NCBI RefSeq assembly: GCF_020171745.1 | Contig: NZ_JAIVAH010000013.1 | Span: 372,001-436,000, forward strand | Origin: Prescottella equi | GTDB lineage: Bacteria > Actinomycetota > Actinomycetes > Mycobacteriales > Mycobacteriaceae | DNA length: 64,000 nucleotides | Direction of reading: 5' to 3' | Part shown: positions 17,378 to 29,521 of the stretch, piece after piece | Numbering within the stretch: position 1 is the first letter of the stretch | How the letters are laid out: each line of letters starts with the position of its first letter | Program-made: the position numbers and the translations under genes | Notes under the pieces: generated by a model | Databases searched by the model: none | What the model was told of the DNA's origin: nothing | What the model saw: the letters and a program-made list of their open reading frames with translations, nothing else

Positions 17378-18655
17378 ATGGCGGTGACGGGGAGTGGCGA
17401 GCGTCTGTTGTTTCGCGACGTGCGGGTGTTCGACGGTGAATCCGCGGATCTCGTGCACGGGGACGTGCTGATCGACGGCGACCGGATCGAGGCGGTCTCG
17501 GGATCGCCGATCGGGGAGGCGCCGGGGCGGGAGACGGTCGTCGTCGACGGCGGAGGCCGCGTGCTGATGCCCGGGATGAGCGACGCGCACGTGCACCTGG
17601 TGGGCAACGCCAACTCGTACCTCGATCTGCTCACTGGGTCGCAGGCGCACATCGCGCTCAACGGTGTCGCGGAGGCCCGGAGCATGCTGTTGCGCGGCTT
17701 CACCGCCGTGCGGGACATGGCCGGCGACACCGCGAGCATCAAGTCCGCGATCGACCGGGGCCTGTTCCCGGGTCCGCGGATCTATCCGTGCCAGGCGGCG
17801 ATCTCGCAGACCAGCGGGCACGGCGATTTCGGCTTCGTCTACGACACACCGACCGAACTCGGTGGCGTCGAGAACCGGTCCGAGGCAATCGGGTTCATGC
17901 GCATCGCGAACGGCGAATCGCAGGTGCTGGCGGCGGTGCGCGAACAGCTCAAGCGGGGTGCCTCGCAGATCAAGCTGATGGTCGGTGGTGGTGCGGCGTC
18001 GATGTACGACCCGCTGTACACGGTGCAGTTCACGGCGGGCGAGTTGCGGGCGGCGGTGGACGCGGCCACCGACTACGGGACCTACGTCGCCACCCACGTG
18101 TACAACGTCACCGGTATCCGCCGGGCGATCGACGCCGGAGTGAAGTCGATCGAGCACGGCCACCTCGCGGACGAGGACACCGTCGCCCTCATGGCCGAGC
18201 GTGACGTGTGGCTGTCGATGCAACCGTTCGCCGAGGACGACCACCACTTCCCGGATCCGGACCGCGCCGAGAAGAACCGCGAGATCTGCGGGGGCGTGGA
18301 ACAGGTGTACGGCTGGGCACGCAAGCACGAGGTGCGGGTCGCGTTCGGCACCGACCTGCTCCTCGAACCCGAGTCCGCGCCGCGGCAGAGCGCGATGGCG
18401 GCCCGGCTGGCCGACTACTTCGGCAACGTCGACGCGCTCCGGATGCTGACGTCCGGCAACGCCCGTCTGTTCCGGATGGCGGGGGAGCGGGACCCGTACC
18501 GGGACGCCCCGTTCGGGGTGATCGCCCCCGGCGCGTGGGCCGACGTGCTGCTGGTCGACGGGAATCCGCTCGACGACCTCTCGCTTCTCGCCGATCCGGA
18601 CAAGCGACTCGCGGTGATCGTCAAGAACGGCGTGGTCCACAAGAACGTGTTGTGA
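17378..18655 (+). CDS. Metal-dependent amidohydrolase (imidazolonepropionase/prolidase-like)
   Basis: 425 residues. Features of the amidohydrolase superfamily are in order: H71 and H73 in DAHVHLVG, the metal-bridging Lys region QIKLMVGGG, metal His in THVYNVTG and EHGHL, and the catalytic Asp in FGTDLLLEP. The C-terminal GVIAPGAWADVLLVDGNPLDD is the usual beta-sandwich return. Related actinobacterial proteins act on Xaa-Pro dipeptides, ochratoxin-like amides or pyrimidines, so the substrate is open. As I recall it, mycobacteria have tmk directly after sahH, so this is an insertion in the conserved order. Confidence 0.85.
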   Translation: MAVTGSGERLLFRDVRVFDGESADLVHGDVLIDGDRIEAVSGSPIGEAPGRETVVVDGGGRVLMPGMSDAHVHLVGNANSYLDLLTGSQAHIALNGVAEARSMLLRGFTAVRDMAGDTASIKSAIDRGLFPGPRIYPCQAAISQTSGHGDFGFVYDTPTELGGVENRSEAIGFMRIANGESQVLAAVREQLKRGASQIKLMVGGGAASMYDPLYTVQFTAGELRAAVDAATDYGTYVATHVYNVTGIRRAIDAGVKSIEHGHLADEDTVALMAERDVWLSMQPFAEDDHHFPDPDRAEKNREICGGVEQVYGWARKHEVRVAFGTDLLLEPESAPRQSAMAARLADYFGNVDALRMLTSGNARLFRMAGERDPYRDAPFGVIAPGAWADVLLVDGNPLDDLSLLADPDKRLAVIVKNGVVHKNVL

Positions 18656-18700
18656 CCGCCGTCCCGTCTCGGGGTCCGGGCGTCCGGCGGTGCGCACCGA

Positions 18701-18706
18701 TAGGCT
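18701..18706 (+). promoter_or_regulatory. -10 element for tmk
   Basis: TAGGCT with 8 nt to a GTG at 18715 that is in frame with the ATG at 18721; supports a leaderless mRNA using the GTG. Confidence 0.5.
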
Positions 18707-18714
18707 CGGCGGTC

Positions 18715-19383
18715 GTGGGAATGCTGATCGCTCTGGAAGGGCTCGACGGTGCCGGTAAGCGCACGCTCGTCGGCAAGGTCGTCGCTCGACTCGAATCGGA
18801 CGGCCTCGACGTCGCCACTCTCGACTTCCCGCGCTACGGGGCGTCCATCCACGCCGACCTCGCGTCCGAGGCGCTCAAGGGGGCGCACGGCGACCTCAGT
18901 GCGTCGGTGCACGCGATGGCGGTGATGTTCGCCCTCGACCGGGCCGGCGCGGCCGACCGGTTGCGCGAACTCGTCGCCGCTCACGACGTCGTGATCCTCG
19001 ACCGCTACGTCGCGTCCAACGCCGCGTACGGCGCCGCGCGGATGCACGAGGGCGGCGCCGGCGAGTTCGTCGGCTGGATCGAGAACCTCGAGTTCGACCG
19101 GCTCGGGCTGCCGCGCCCCGACCTCCAGCTGTATCTGGACGTGCCCGTCGCGCTCGCCGAGGAGCGTGCCCGGGCACGCGAGGCGGTGGACAGTTCCCGC
19201 GCCCTGGACGCGTACGAGAAGGACAGCGGCCTGCAGACACGGACCGGTGAGGTGTACCGCGAGTTGGCGGCAGCGGACTGGAACTCGCCGTGGTGGACGC
19301 TCACGCCCGACACCGATCCGGGCATTCTGGCCGATAAACTGGCAGTCTTGCATCAGCGGAGAGGCCTGCCGCCGCAACATTGA
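18715..19383 (+). CDS. tmk: Thymidylate kinase
   Basis: 222 residues from GTG 18715 (220 from ATG 18721, the start matching the mycobacterial MLIAIEG). It phosphorylates dTMP to dTDP. P-loop GLDGAGKRTL, the DFPRYG substrate motif, the DRYVASNAAYGAARM block with the catalytic DR(Y), and Arg-rich lid residues EERARAREAV are all visible. The GTG is favoured by a TAGGCT 8 nt upstream and the absence of a Shine-Dalgarno for the ATG. Confidence 0.93.
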   Translation: MGMLIALEGLDGAGKRTLVGKVVARLESDGLDVATLDFPRYGASIHADLASEALKGAHGDLSASVHAMAVMFALDRAGAADRLRELVAAHDVVILDRYVASNAAYGAARMHEGGAGEFVGWIENLEFDRLGLPRPDLQLYLDVPVALAEERARAREAVDSSRALDAYEKDSGLQTRTGEVYRELAAADWNSPWWTLTPDTDPGILADKLAVLHQRRGLPPQH

Positions 19384-19449
19384 GCGGCACGCCGGGGCGT
19401 GTACGCGCCTTTCCACATCAAGCAGCCTCGAAGATGTAACGATAGGGAT

Positions 19450-20127
19450 ATGAAGCCAAGGATTCTGGTTGTCGACGATGACACGGCGCTCGCCGAGATG
19501 CTCACCATCGTGCTTCGCGGTGAGGGGTTCGAACCCTACGTGGTGGGCGACGGCAGCCAGGCACTGACGGCCGTCCGTGAGACGCGGCCGGACCTGGTGC
19601 TGCTCGACCTCATGCTTCCCGGCATGAACGGCATCGATGTGTGCCGCGTCCTGCGGGCGGAGTCCGGCGTGCCGATCGTGATGCTCACGGCCAAGACGGA
19701 CACCGTCGACGTGGTTCTGGGACTCGAGTCCGGCGCCGACGACTACATCATGAAGCCGTTCAAGCCCAAGGAGCTGGTCGCTCGGGTCCGGGCTCGGCTG
19801 CGTCGCACCGAGGAGGAGCCCGCAGAGGTGCTCAGCATCGGCGACATCATGATCGATGTCCCGGCGCACAAGGTCACACGCGACAACGCGCTGATCTCGC
19901 TGACCCCCCTCGAGTTCGATCTGCTGGTGGCGCTCGCGCGCAAGCCGCGTCAGGTGTTCACCCGCGAGGTGCTGCTCGAGCAGGTCTGGGGCTATCGCCA
20001 TGCCGCCGACACCCGTCTGGTGAACGTGCACGTGCAGCGGCTGCGCGCGAAGGTCGAGAAGGATCCTGAGAACCCCGAGGTCGTTCTCACCGTCAGGGGG
20101 GTCGGCTACAAGGCCGGACCGCCGTGA
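19450..20127 (+). CDS. mtrA: Response regulator MtrA
   Basis: 225 residues. Receiver domain with acidic pocket DDD near residues 9-11, phospho-acceptor D53 in [11 protein letters not shown] in MLTAKTD and K in IMKPFKP. The C-terminal OmpR-type winged helix has [31 protein letters not shown] and RVVNVH-like [13 protein letters not shown]. MtrA is the essential regulator of cell division, wall hydrolases and osmoprotection in Mycobacteriales. The stop overlaps the mtrB GTG (GTGA). Confidence 0.96.
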   Translation: MKPRILVVDDDTALAEMLTIVLRGEGFEPYVVGDGSQALTAVRETRPDLVLLDLMLPGMNGIDVCRVLRAESGVPIVMLTAKTDTVDVVLGLESGADDYIMKPFKPKELVARVRARLRRTEEEPAEVLSIGDIMIDVPAHKVTRDNALISLTPLEFDLLVALARKPRQVFTREVLLEQVWGYRHAADTRLVNVHVQRLRAKVEKDPENPEVVLTVRGVGYKAGPP

Positions 20128-21920
20128 TCGGTGCCGGACGGAACCGGCGGCGAGTCAAGAGGGCGTTCTCACCGCTGATCCGCTGGTGTCGGGCTTCCGG
20201 CAACTGGCTCGCTCATTCGTGGCGCAGATCGCTGCAGCTGCGCGTCGTGGTCTCGGCGCTGTCGCTGTCGCTGATCGTCATCACGATTCTCGGTGTGGTG
20301 CTCACCAGCCAGCTCACCGATCGTCTCCTCGACGCCAAGATCACCGCGGCGAGCGAGGAGCTCGACCGTGCTCGGGGCACCGTGGAGGCGCAGCTGTCGG
20401 GTGCCGACGACAGCGGATCCCTGCAGGTCCGCCTGGATGCGGCCCGGCTGGCGCTGACGAACCGGGAATCCGACGGCGGTCAGACGTCCGGGTCCGCGGG
20501 CACCTTCGACCCGGTGCTCATCGTTCCCGGCGACGGTCCACGCGAACCGACGTCGAGCGGGCCGGCCGAGCAGATCCCGGAGAGCCTGAGCGAGTTCGTG
20601 CGCGCGAACCAGATCAGCTACCAGTTCGCGACCGTCAACGATCCCGACGGCTACTCCGGGCCTGCGCTCATCATCGGCAGTCCGACCGCGTCGGACATCG
20701 CCGCGCTCGAGCTGTACCTGGTGTTCCCGCTCGCGAGCGAGGACAGCAGCCTGTCGCTCATGCGTGGCACGCTGCTGATCGGTGGTGCGGTGCTGGCGGT
20801 GCTGCTGGCGGCGATCTCGATGCTCGTGGCGCGGCAGGTCGTGCTGCCGATCCGCTCGGCGTCCCGCATCGCGGTGCGTTTCGCGGACGGCCGGCTCAAG
20901 GAACGCATGCCGGTGCGCGGCGAGGACGACATGGCGCGGCTGGCGATGTCGTTCAACGAGATGGCGGAGAGCCTGTCGAAGCAGATCACGCAGCTCGAGG
21001 AGTTCGGCAACCTGCAGAAGCGGTTCACCTCGGATGTGAGCCACGAGTTGCGCACGCCGCTGACCACCGTGCGGATGGCAGCCGACCTCATCCACGACAG
21101 CAGCGACGAGCTCGATCCGATCCTCAAGCGGTCGTCGGAGCTCCTGGTGGCCGAGCTGGACCGTTTCGAGAGCCTGCTCGGCGACCTGCTCGAGATCTCG
21201 CGACATGACGCCGGTGTCGCGGAGTTGGCGTCCGAACAGCTGGATCTGCGCATGTGTGCGCGTGCCGCCATCTCGACGGTGCGGCATCTCGCGAAGGAGA
21301 CGTCGACCGAACTGATCGTCGACCTGCCCGAGGAGCCGGTGGTAGCGGAGGTCGATCCGCGCCGCGTCGAGCGGATCCTTCGCAACCTGCTCGCGAACGC
21401 GATCGACCACAGTGAAGGCAAGCCCATACTCCTGCGCTTGCGCGCCGACGACGATGCCGCCGCGTTCATCGTGCGGGACCAGGGTGTCGGTCTGCGCCCG
21501 GGGGAGGAGAAGCTGGTGTTCAACCGGTTCTGGCGGTCGGACCCGTCGCGTGTTCGTAGATCCGGAGGCACCGGATTGGGGCTGGCGATCAGTGTCGAGG
21601 ACGCGAACCTGCACAACGGCACGCTCGAGGCCTGGGGTGAGCCCGGTGAGGGTGCGTGCTTCCGACTGACGCTGCCGCGGGTTCGGGGGCGCAAGGTGAC
21701 GCGGAGTCCGCTGCCGCTCAAGCCCGGGGTCGCCAAGTACGTCCAGGGCCGGCCGCCGTCGGCCGTGCCCGATACGACCGAGGCCGGCGAGGCCCCGGCA
21801 CCGGTTGCGGCGGAGCCGGCGGTTCCCACCGTGACCGACGCGGATCAGCCGACGGCCGCTCCGCAGCCCGATCCGGACGAGAGTCCGACCGTGCCGAGAG
21901 TTCGGGAGAAGGAATCGTGA
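20124..21920 (+). CDS. mtrB: Sensor histidine kinase MtrB
   Basis: 598 residues. TM1 near residues 40-62, an extracytoplasmic sensor region of about 150 residues, TM2 near residues 212-235, then HAMP, a HisKA domain with phospho-acceptor His307 in [10 protein letters not shown], and HATPase_c with N-box [10 protein letters not shown] and G-boxes DQGVGL and [10 protein letters not shown]. The last 80 or so residues are a Pro/Ala/Glu tail with no fold visible. It is translationally coupled to mtrA (upstream) and lpqB (downstream). Confidence 0.96.
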   Translation: MIGAGRNRRRVKRAFSPLIRWCRASGNWLAHSWRRSLQLRVVVSALSLSLIVITILGVVLTSQLTDRLLDAKITAASEELDRARGTVEAQLSGADDSGSLQVRLDAARLALTNRESDGGQTSGSAGTFDPVLIVPGDGPREPTSSGPAEQIPESLSEFVRANQISYQFATVNDPDGYSGPALIIGSPTASDIAALELYLVFPLASEDSSLSLMRGTLLIGGAVLAVLLAAISMLVARQVVLPIRSASRIAVRFADGRLKERMPVRGEDDMARLAMSFNEMAESLSKQITQLEEFGNLQKRFTSDVSHELRTPLTTVRMAADLIHDSSDELDPILKRSSELLVAELDRFESLLGDLLEISRHDAGVAELASEQLDLRMCARAAISTVRHLAKETSTELIVDLPEEPVVAEVDPRRVERILRNLLANAIDHSEGKPILLRLRADDDAAAFIVRDQGVGLRPGEEKLVFNRFWRSDPSRVRRSGGTGLGLAISVEDANLHNGTLEAWGEPGEGACFRLTLPRVRGRKVTRSPLPLKPGVAKYVQGRPPSAVPDTTEAGEAPAPVAAEPAVPTVTDADQPTAAPQPDPDESPTVPRVREKES

Positions 21921-23689
21921 GCCGGTCGCGGGCGGTGCTGTGCGCCGTGCTCGGGGCCGTGCTCGTCGGTGCGACGGGCTGCGCCAACCTGCCGGATTCG
22001 TCTGCGCCGCAGGCGATCGGAACGATCGCACGCTCCATGCCGACCACGAGTGTGGAGGCGCCCGCGCCCGGGCGGGAACCCGACCTACTGCTTCGCGACT
22101 TCGTCAAGGCGAGTACCGATCCTGCCAACCGGCACCTGGCCGCCCGGCAGTTCCTCACCAAGGACGCCTCGGCGCGGTGGGACGATGCCGCGAGCGCGAC
22201 GATCGTCGACAAGATCGACCTCATCCTCGAATCGCGCACCGCGGACCGCGCCGTGTACACGATCCGGGCCAATCGGGTGGGACAGCTCGAGCCGGGTGGC
22301 CTCTACCAGGCCCAGGAGGGCACGTTCGAGGCCAAGATCAGCTGGGTCAAGGTCGACGGCGAGTGGCGCATCGACGACCTGCCGTCCGGCGTCATCATGG
22401 ATCGCCCCCAGTTCCTGAATTCGTACCAGCGCAAGTCGCTGTACTTCCTGGATCCGACCGCCACCACGGTGGTGCCCGATCCCCGATGGGTCGCCGCCAG
22501 TCAGGACCAGATGGCGACGCAATTGATCGCGCTGCTCATCGACGGTCCCAAGCCCTCGCTCGCCGGCGCGGTGCGCAACGAGCTGGGCTCCGGGGTGTCG
22601 GTGTTGGGCACCATCACGAAGGCGGACGGGCGCTCGTCTCAGGTCGGGGTCGGCCTGGGCGGCATCAGGGTGGACTTCCAGGGGCTCAGCAAGATGAATG
22701 CGCAGTCGCGTGAACTTCTTGCAGCGCAGGTGGTCTGGACGTTGGCCAACGCCGACATCTCGGGACCCTACGTACTCCTGGCGGACGGCCAGCCGCTCGA
22801 TCCCCGCTATCCCGACGGCTGGACGACCGCGGACGTGGCGTCGTTGAATCCGCTCGCGACCGCGAGTGCCACGGTGGGTCTGCACGCGCTGCGCGGCGGC
22901 GGTCTGGTGGACGTGGACGACGCCGTCGTGACGCCGGTCCCGGGGTATTTCGGCGCGTCGGACAACCTCCGTTCCGTCGCCATCTCGCGTGACGGTTCCC
23001 TCGTGGCGGCGGTGGCGGAGACGCGGCGCCCGGCACCCGAGCCGCAGACCGCGCTGGTGGTGGGGACGTACGACGGCAACGTCGCCACGGCACTCGAGGC
23101 GCAGTCGGTGACCCGACCGTCCTGGGGGTACGACGGCACCAGCGTGTGGGCGGTCGTGAACGGCTCGAGCGTGGTTCGGGTGGTCCGAGAGACCGGCACC
23201 GGCAAGCTGACCACGATGAACGTCGAGAGCGGGGCCATCAGCGCGATCGGCGGGCCGATCACGGAGCTGCGACTGTCGCGCGACGGTGTGCGGGCCGCCC
23301 TGATCGTCGACGGCAAGGTCTACGTCGCCACGGTGGTGCAGTTGCCGGACGGCGCGTACTCGCTCACCAGCCCGCGCGCCATCGCGCACGGGTTGGGCGG
23401 TCCGGCACTCTCGCTGGACTGGAGTACCGGCGACACGGTGGTCGTGGCTCGAGGGGGTTCCGAGGTCCCGGTCGTCCAGCTCGCGGTCGACGGTTCGCGG
23501 ATGGACTCGCTGCCGAGCCGGAACCTGACGTCGCCGGTGACAGCCGTCGACGCGACGTCGACCACCGAGTATGTCGCGGATGCGCGCGCGGTGTTCCAGC
23601 TCAACAACAACGATCCGGCCGGCGATCGGTACTGGCGCGAGGTCCCCGGGCTGGCCGGGACGAGGGCGATTCCGGTCCTGCCGGGCTGA
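21917..23689 (+). CDS. lpqB: Lipoprotein LpqB, MtrAB-associated
   Basis: 590 residues. A lipoprotein signal peptide ends at LVGATGC (Cys22 lipidated). After it come a GerMN domain (about residues 190-310: [17 protein letters not shown]) and a beta-propeller-like C-terminal region. LpqB binds MtrB's extracellular part and modulates MtrA phosphorylation in mycobacteria. The GTG start overlaps the mtrB stop (GTGA). Confidence 0.94.
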   Translation: MSRSRAVLCAVLGAVLVGATGCANLPDSSAPQAIGTIARSMPTTSVEAPAPGREPDLLLRDFVKASTDPANRHLAARQFLTKDASARWDDAASATIVDKIDLILESRTADRAVYTIRANRVGQLEPGGLYQAQEGTFEAKISWVKVDGEWRIDDLPSGVIMDRPQFLNSYQRKSLYFLDPTATTVVPDPRWVAASQDQMATQLIALLIDGPKPSLAGAVRNELGSGVSVLGTITKADGRSSQVGVGLGGIRVDFQGLSKMNAQSRELLAAQVVWTLANADISGPYVLLADGQPLDPRYPDGWTTADVASLNPLATASATVGLHALRGGGLVDVDDAVVTPVPGYFGASDNLRSVAISRDGSLVAAVAETRRPAPEPQTALVVGTYDGNVATALEAQSVTRPSWGYDGTSVWAVVNGSSVVRVVRETGTGKLTTMNVESGAISAIGGPITELRLSRDGVRAALIVDGKVYVATVVQLPDGAYSLTSPRAIAHGLGGPALSLDWSTGDTVVVARGGSEVPVVQLAVDGSRMDSLPSRNLTSPVTAVDATSTTEYVADARAVFQLNNNDPAGDRYWREVPGLAGTRAIPVLPG

Positions 23690-23764
23690 CCCGGTCGGTC
23701 GCCGTCGGCGCTGCCGGTTGTCGCGCGCTGCCGGTTGTCGGTGGTGGGCGGCACACTGCCCGGT

Positions 23765-24439
23765 GTGCGCACACTCCTCGACCTGATCCTGCCCGCCGCG
23801 TGCGGGGGCTGCGGTGTCCCGGGAACCCAGTGGTGCGAGCGGTGCCGCCGGTCGCTGGCGGACGTGCCCATCGCGGTGACGCCGCGGGTGGACCCGGGTG
23901 TGCCGGTGTGGGCGCTGGGGCCCTACTCGGGTCCACGTCGGCGCGCGGTGATCGCCGCGAAGGAGCGTGGACGCCGTGACCTCGCAGGGCCGCTGGGCGC
24001 CGCGCTGGCGGGCGCGATCGGGGTCCTGCGACTGTGGGGCGAGCTGGGGCCGGCGGACTCGTCCCGGCTCTGTCTGGTGCCCGCGCCGACGCGCGCACGT
24101 GCGGCGCGGGTCCGTGGGGGCGACCCGGTGCTCCGGGCCGTGCAGTCCGCCGCGACCTGCCTGGAGGCGGACTGCCGGGTGCGGCCCGTCCTGTCGATGC
24201 GCCGGGGCGTGCGCGATTCGGTCGGTCTGTCGGCGGGCGAGCGGCAGGACAACATCGGGGGCCGGATCGTGGTCGATCGGTCGCCGTGGGACCGATCGCC
24301 GGATACCGGGTGCCGGAGTCGTGAGGTGGTCCTGATCGACGACGTCGTGACGACGGGCGCCACGTCTGCGGAGTCGGTGCGGGCGCTGGGGACGGCGGGG
24401 GTGGCGGTTGCGGCGGTGATCGTCGTGGCCGCCGCGTGA
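23765..24439 (+). CDS. ComF-family phosphoribosyltransferase-like protein
   Basis: 224 residues from GTG 23765, where conservation begins (RTLLDLILPAACGGCG); in-frame TTG 23735 and GTG 23741 would add 8-10 residues. The N-terminal Cys4 zinc motif is CGGCGVPGTQWCERC. The phosphoribosyltransferase core has a Lys/Arg-rich AAKERGRRD segment and the PRPP-binding VVLIDDVVTTGATS near the C-terminus. In competent bacteria ComF helps ssDNA uptake; in actinobacteria the role is unproven. It follows lpqB by about 75 bp in the same direction. Confidence 0.85.
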   Translation: MRTLLDLILPAACGGCGVPGTQWCERCRRSLADVPIAVTPRVDPGVPVWALGPYSGPRRRAVIAAKERGRRDLAGPLGAALAGAIGVLRLWGELGPADSSRLCLVPAPTRARAARVRGGDPVLRAVQSAATCLEADCRVRPVLSMRRGVRDSVGLSAGERQDNIGGRIVVDRSPWDRSPDTGCRSREVVLIDDVVTTGATSAESVRALGTAGVAVAAVIVVAAA

Positions 24440-24680
24440 TCCGGCAAACCCGGCGAACTGCGAAAACGGTCGATCCGGGCGAATGTCGTCGACGACACAC
24501 CGGTGAAATCCCGCTGAACAGTGGCACACGGCGCAGTTACGTACTAGCGTCGCCATCACACCCGAAGTCACAGGTGGGAGGTGATATTTCACGTTCTGAT
24601 ACCGGGTGGTTCCCCGCCCGGTCGAGATCGAACTCGCCGGTCTCACCTCAGTGGGCCGGCCGAAAAATCGGGAGGTACGA
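24440..24680 (+). promoter_or_regulatory. hpf leader/promoter region
   Basis: 241 bp. TACTAG (about 24542) may be a -10. An extra purine-rich stretch, aggtgggaggtga (24572-24584), looks like a ribosome-binding site but has no properly spaced start codon. GGAGG (24671-24675) serves the hpf GTG. No RNA element is recognised. Confidence 0.3.
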
Positions 24681-25358
24681 GTGACGACCCCTATGCAAGC
24701 CTCGGTTTTCGTTGACGAAGACACCGCTACGACGGAGGCTCCGAGTACCACGGGCGTGAACAACGCCGAAATCGTCGTCAAAGGACGTAACGTAGAAGTG
24801 CCGGAACACTTCCGGGTCTACGTTTCCGAGAAGCTCGCACGACTCGAGCGCTTCGATCCCACCATCTTCCACTTCGACGTGGAACTCCAACACGAACGCA
24901 ACCGCCGGCAGGCCAAGAGTTGCCAGCGAGTCGAGATCACGGCTCGCGGCAAGGGGCCCGTCGCCCGCGCCGAAGCGAGCGCGGACAGTTTCTACGCGGC
25001 ATTCGAATCCGTGACTGCCAAGCTGGAAAGTCGGTTGCGCCGCACCAAGGATCGTCGAAAGGTGCACTACGGGGAGAAGACGCCGGTATCGGTCGCGCAA
25101 GCCACTGCCGCACTCGCGCAAGATGATTCGCTGGCAATCGACCGCGATCTCTCGCTGGACGGCGAGGCGCCGCCCGGCCCGGGTCAGATCGTGCGCACCA
25201 AGGTCCACTCCGCCGCGCCGATGACCGTCGACGACGCGCTGTACGAGATGGAACTGGTCGGCCACGACTTCTACCTGTTCCACGACAAGGAGACCGATCG
25301 GCCCTCCGTCGTGTACCGCCGCCATGCGTTCGACTACGGATTGATTCGCCTGGCCTGA
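24681..25358 (+). CDS. hpf: Ribosome hibernation-promoting factor, long form
   Basis: 225 residues. The N-terminal S30AE/YfiA domain (about residues 27-125; IVVKGRNVEVPEHFRVYVSEKLARLERF) binds the 30S decoding centre. A linker follows, then the C-terminal dimerisation domain (about 165-225; MTVDDALYEMELVGHDFYLFHDKET) that joins ribosomes into 100S dimers or stabilises 70S. The GTG is set by GGAGG 5 nt upstream; the in-frame extension to 24606 lacks support. Rv3241c position. Confidence 0.93.
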   Translation: MTTPMQASVFVDEDTATTEAPSTTGVNNAEIVVKGRNVEVPEHFRVYVSEKLARLERFDPTIFHFDVELQHERNRRQAKSCQRVEITARGKGPVARAEASADSFYAAFESVTAKLESRLRRTKDRRKVHYGEKTPVSVAQATAALAQDDSLAIDRDLSLDGEAPPGPGQIVRTKVHSAAPMTVDDALYEMELVGHDFYLFHDKETDRPSVVYRRHAFDYGLIRLA

Positions 25359-25406
25359 CATTGCGGCCGGTCGGTCTACTCGTCCGACCGTGAATACGCA
25401 TAACAT

Positions 25407-25444
25407 GGGATCCGGCTGGGGTCACCCGACCTCGGCCGGATCCC
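25407..25444 (+). terminator. Stem-loop terminator after hpf
   Basis: GGGATCCGGC (25407-25416) pairs with GCCGGATCCC (25435-25444), 18-nt loop, followed by GTTTGT. Confidence 0.75.
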
Positions 25445-25513
25445 GTTTGTCATGTATCTGCCATCGATACCGACACCTGGAACCCGACACCTGGATTGAG
25501 GACGAAGAGGACC

Positions 25514-28351
<2,838 letters not shown>

Positions 28352-28361
28352 ACCGTGCTCG

Positions 28362-28874
28362 TCAGGCGATCCGCAACGACGTGATCGCCCATCCGGCCGG
28401 GTGTGCGCCCTTGCCGCGTTCGATACGCGCGGCGACGGCGAACACCCGGCCGCCGCGGTTGTAGGTGCCGAACACCTCGGCGGCGTCGGCGCGGACGACG
28501 CGGACATGGATGCGCGTCAGGGTCGCGCCTCCCAGGCGGCGACTCGCGGCCGCGGACCGGATCAGTGCCGGCACCAGGTCGTTCACGGACGGTGTCAGCA
28601 ACGGGCGCAGATGAGCCGGTGGCCGGCGTCCGTCGAGAACTTCGAGGGTGAGCCGGAGCGCGTGTTCGGTGAACCGGCGCAGCTCCGGGGGCGTGGTGGA
28701 TTCCGCACCGGTCCGGGGTAAGTGGGTGCGGGGTGAGCGCCCGTCGTGCGGTGACCTGCGCGCGGTGCCGACTCGTGGCTCGGGCGTCGACCGATGGCCC
28801 GGCGGACGGGCCGCGATTCGTGTGGGCGGCTCGAATTGTGGTGCGGGGGAGATGAACCGGTGTGGCACCTGCAT
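28362..28874 (-). CDS. Rv3235-family protein, function unknown
   Basis: 170 residues. The first 65 are Pro/Arg-rich and probably unstructured. The C-terminal 100 hold the family's conserved pattern: RRFTEHALRLTLEVLDGRRP, a Leu-rich middle, then RVVRADAAEVFGTYNRGGRVFAVAARIE. It resembles the small globular domain of the SecA-adjacent Rv3235 family. Convergent with secA, with only 10 bp between stops. No catalytic motif is visible. Confidence 0.75.
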   Translation of the reverse strand: MQVPHRFISPAPQFEPPTRIAARPPGHRSTPEPRVGTARRSPHDGRSPRTHLPRTGAESTTPPELRRFTEHALRLTLEVLDGRRPPAHLRPLLTPSVNDLVPALIRSAAASRRLGGATLTRIHVRVVRADAAEVFGTYNRGGRVFAVAARIERGKGAHPAGWAITSLRIA

Positions 28875-29068
28875 GATCGCCCTCTCCGGTGCCGTGATGC
28901 GGCACGCTCGTCGACTGCGCCGACCGGATCGGGTTCCGGACGGACGCGGGTGGTCGACTCCGTGGAGAGGCGGAATCTGCGCGACAGCATGACATGTTCG
29001 GCCGCGGAAAGCGAGAGGTCCCGGCGGTGCCGGGGTCGGTTGGTGTCGCGGAGACTTCCCGGCCCACC

Positions 29069-29074
29069 TAGGGT
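29069..29074 (+). promoter_or_regulatory. -10 element for the leaderless HAD gene
   Basis: TAGGGT with 6 nt to the GTG at 29081. Confidence 0.45.
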
Positions 29075-29080
29075 GGGGGA

Positions 29081-29521
29081 GTGCAAGGGCTGGTGCTGGA
29101 CTTCGGTGGAGTGCTCGCGGGGCCGGGCGCGGACGGTCGTCTCCTGGCGGGCGTCGTCGCCGCGGCCCGGCGCGACGGGGTGCGCACCGCGATCCTCAGC
29201 AACGACCCCGGCGGCCCGGGCGCGCAGCAGTTGCGGGACCTCGAGGGGCCGTTCGTCGACGTCGTGGTGATCTCGGGAGACGTCGGGATGGCCAAGCCCG
29301 GTCGGGAGATCTACGAGTTGACGGCCGACAGGCTGGGGTTGCCGCCGGGCGAGTGCGTCTTCGTCGACGATCTGATCGGAAACGTGCGCGGCGCCGTGGC
29401 CGCGGGCATGGTGGGGGTGCATCACGTGGACGCGGCAACGGCCGCGGAAGAGATTGCGATTCTTCTCGATTCGGACGGTAGGGGATTCGACGCGAGGGCG
29501 GCCTGGGACAGGGGGCATTGA
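29081..29521 (+). CDS. Short, capless HAD-like protein
   Basis: 146 residues. Motif I is LDFGGVL: the nucleophile Asp7 is kept, but the second Asp (general acid) is Gly. Motif II AILSND, the Lys in MAKPGREIY and motif IV FVDDLIGNV are intact. The cap domain usual between motifs I and II is missing, so it is smaller than HAD-IA phosphatases of about 200 residues. It may be a capless phosphatase or a non-catalytic relative. Its TGA overlaps the ATG of the acyltransferase gene (ATTGATGG region), so the two are coupled. Confidence 0.75.
   Translation: MQGLVLDFGGVLAGPGADGRLLAGVVAAARRDGVRTAILSNDPGGPGAQQLRDLEGPFVDVVVISGDVGMAKPGREIYELTADRLGLPPGECVFVDDLIGNVRGAVAAGMVGVHHVDAATAAEEIAILLDSDGRGFDARAAWDRGH

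Noticed and set aside
24572-24680. Small ORF upstream of hpf beginning at GTG 24581
   Set aside because: The GTG is immediately next to the purine tract with no spacer, and the frame runs into hpf out of phase with no recognisable product.
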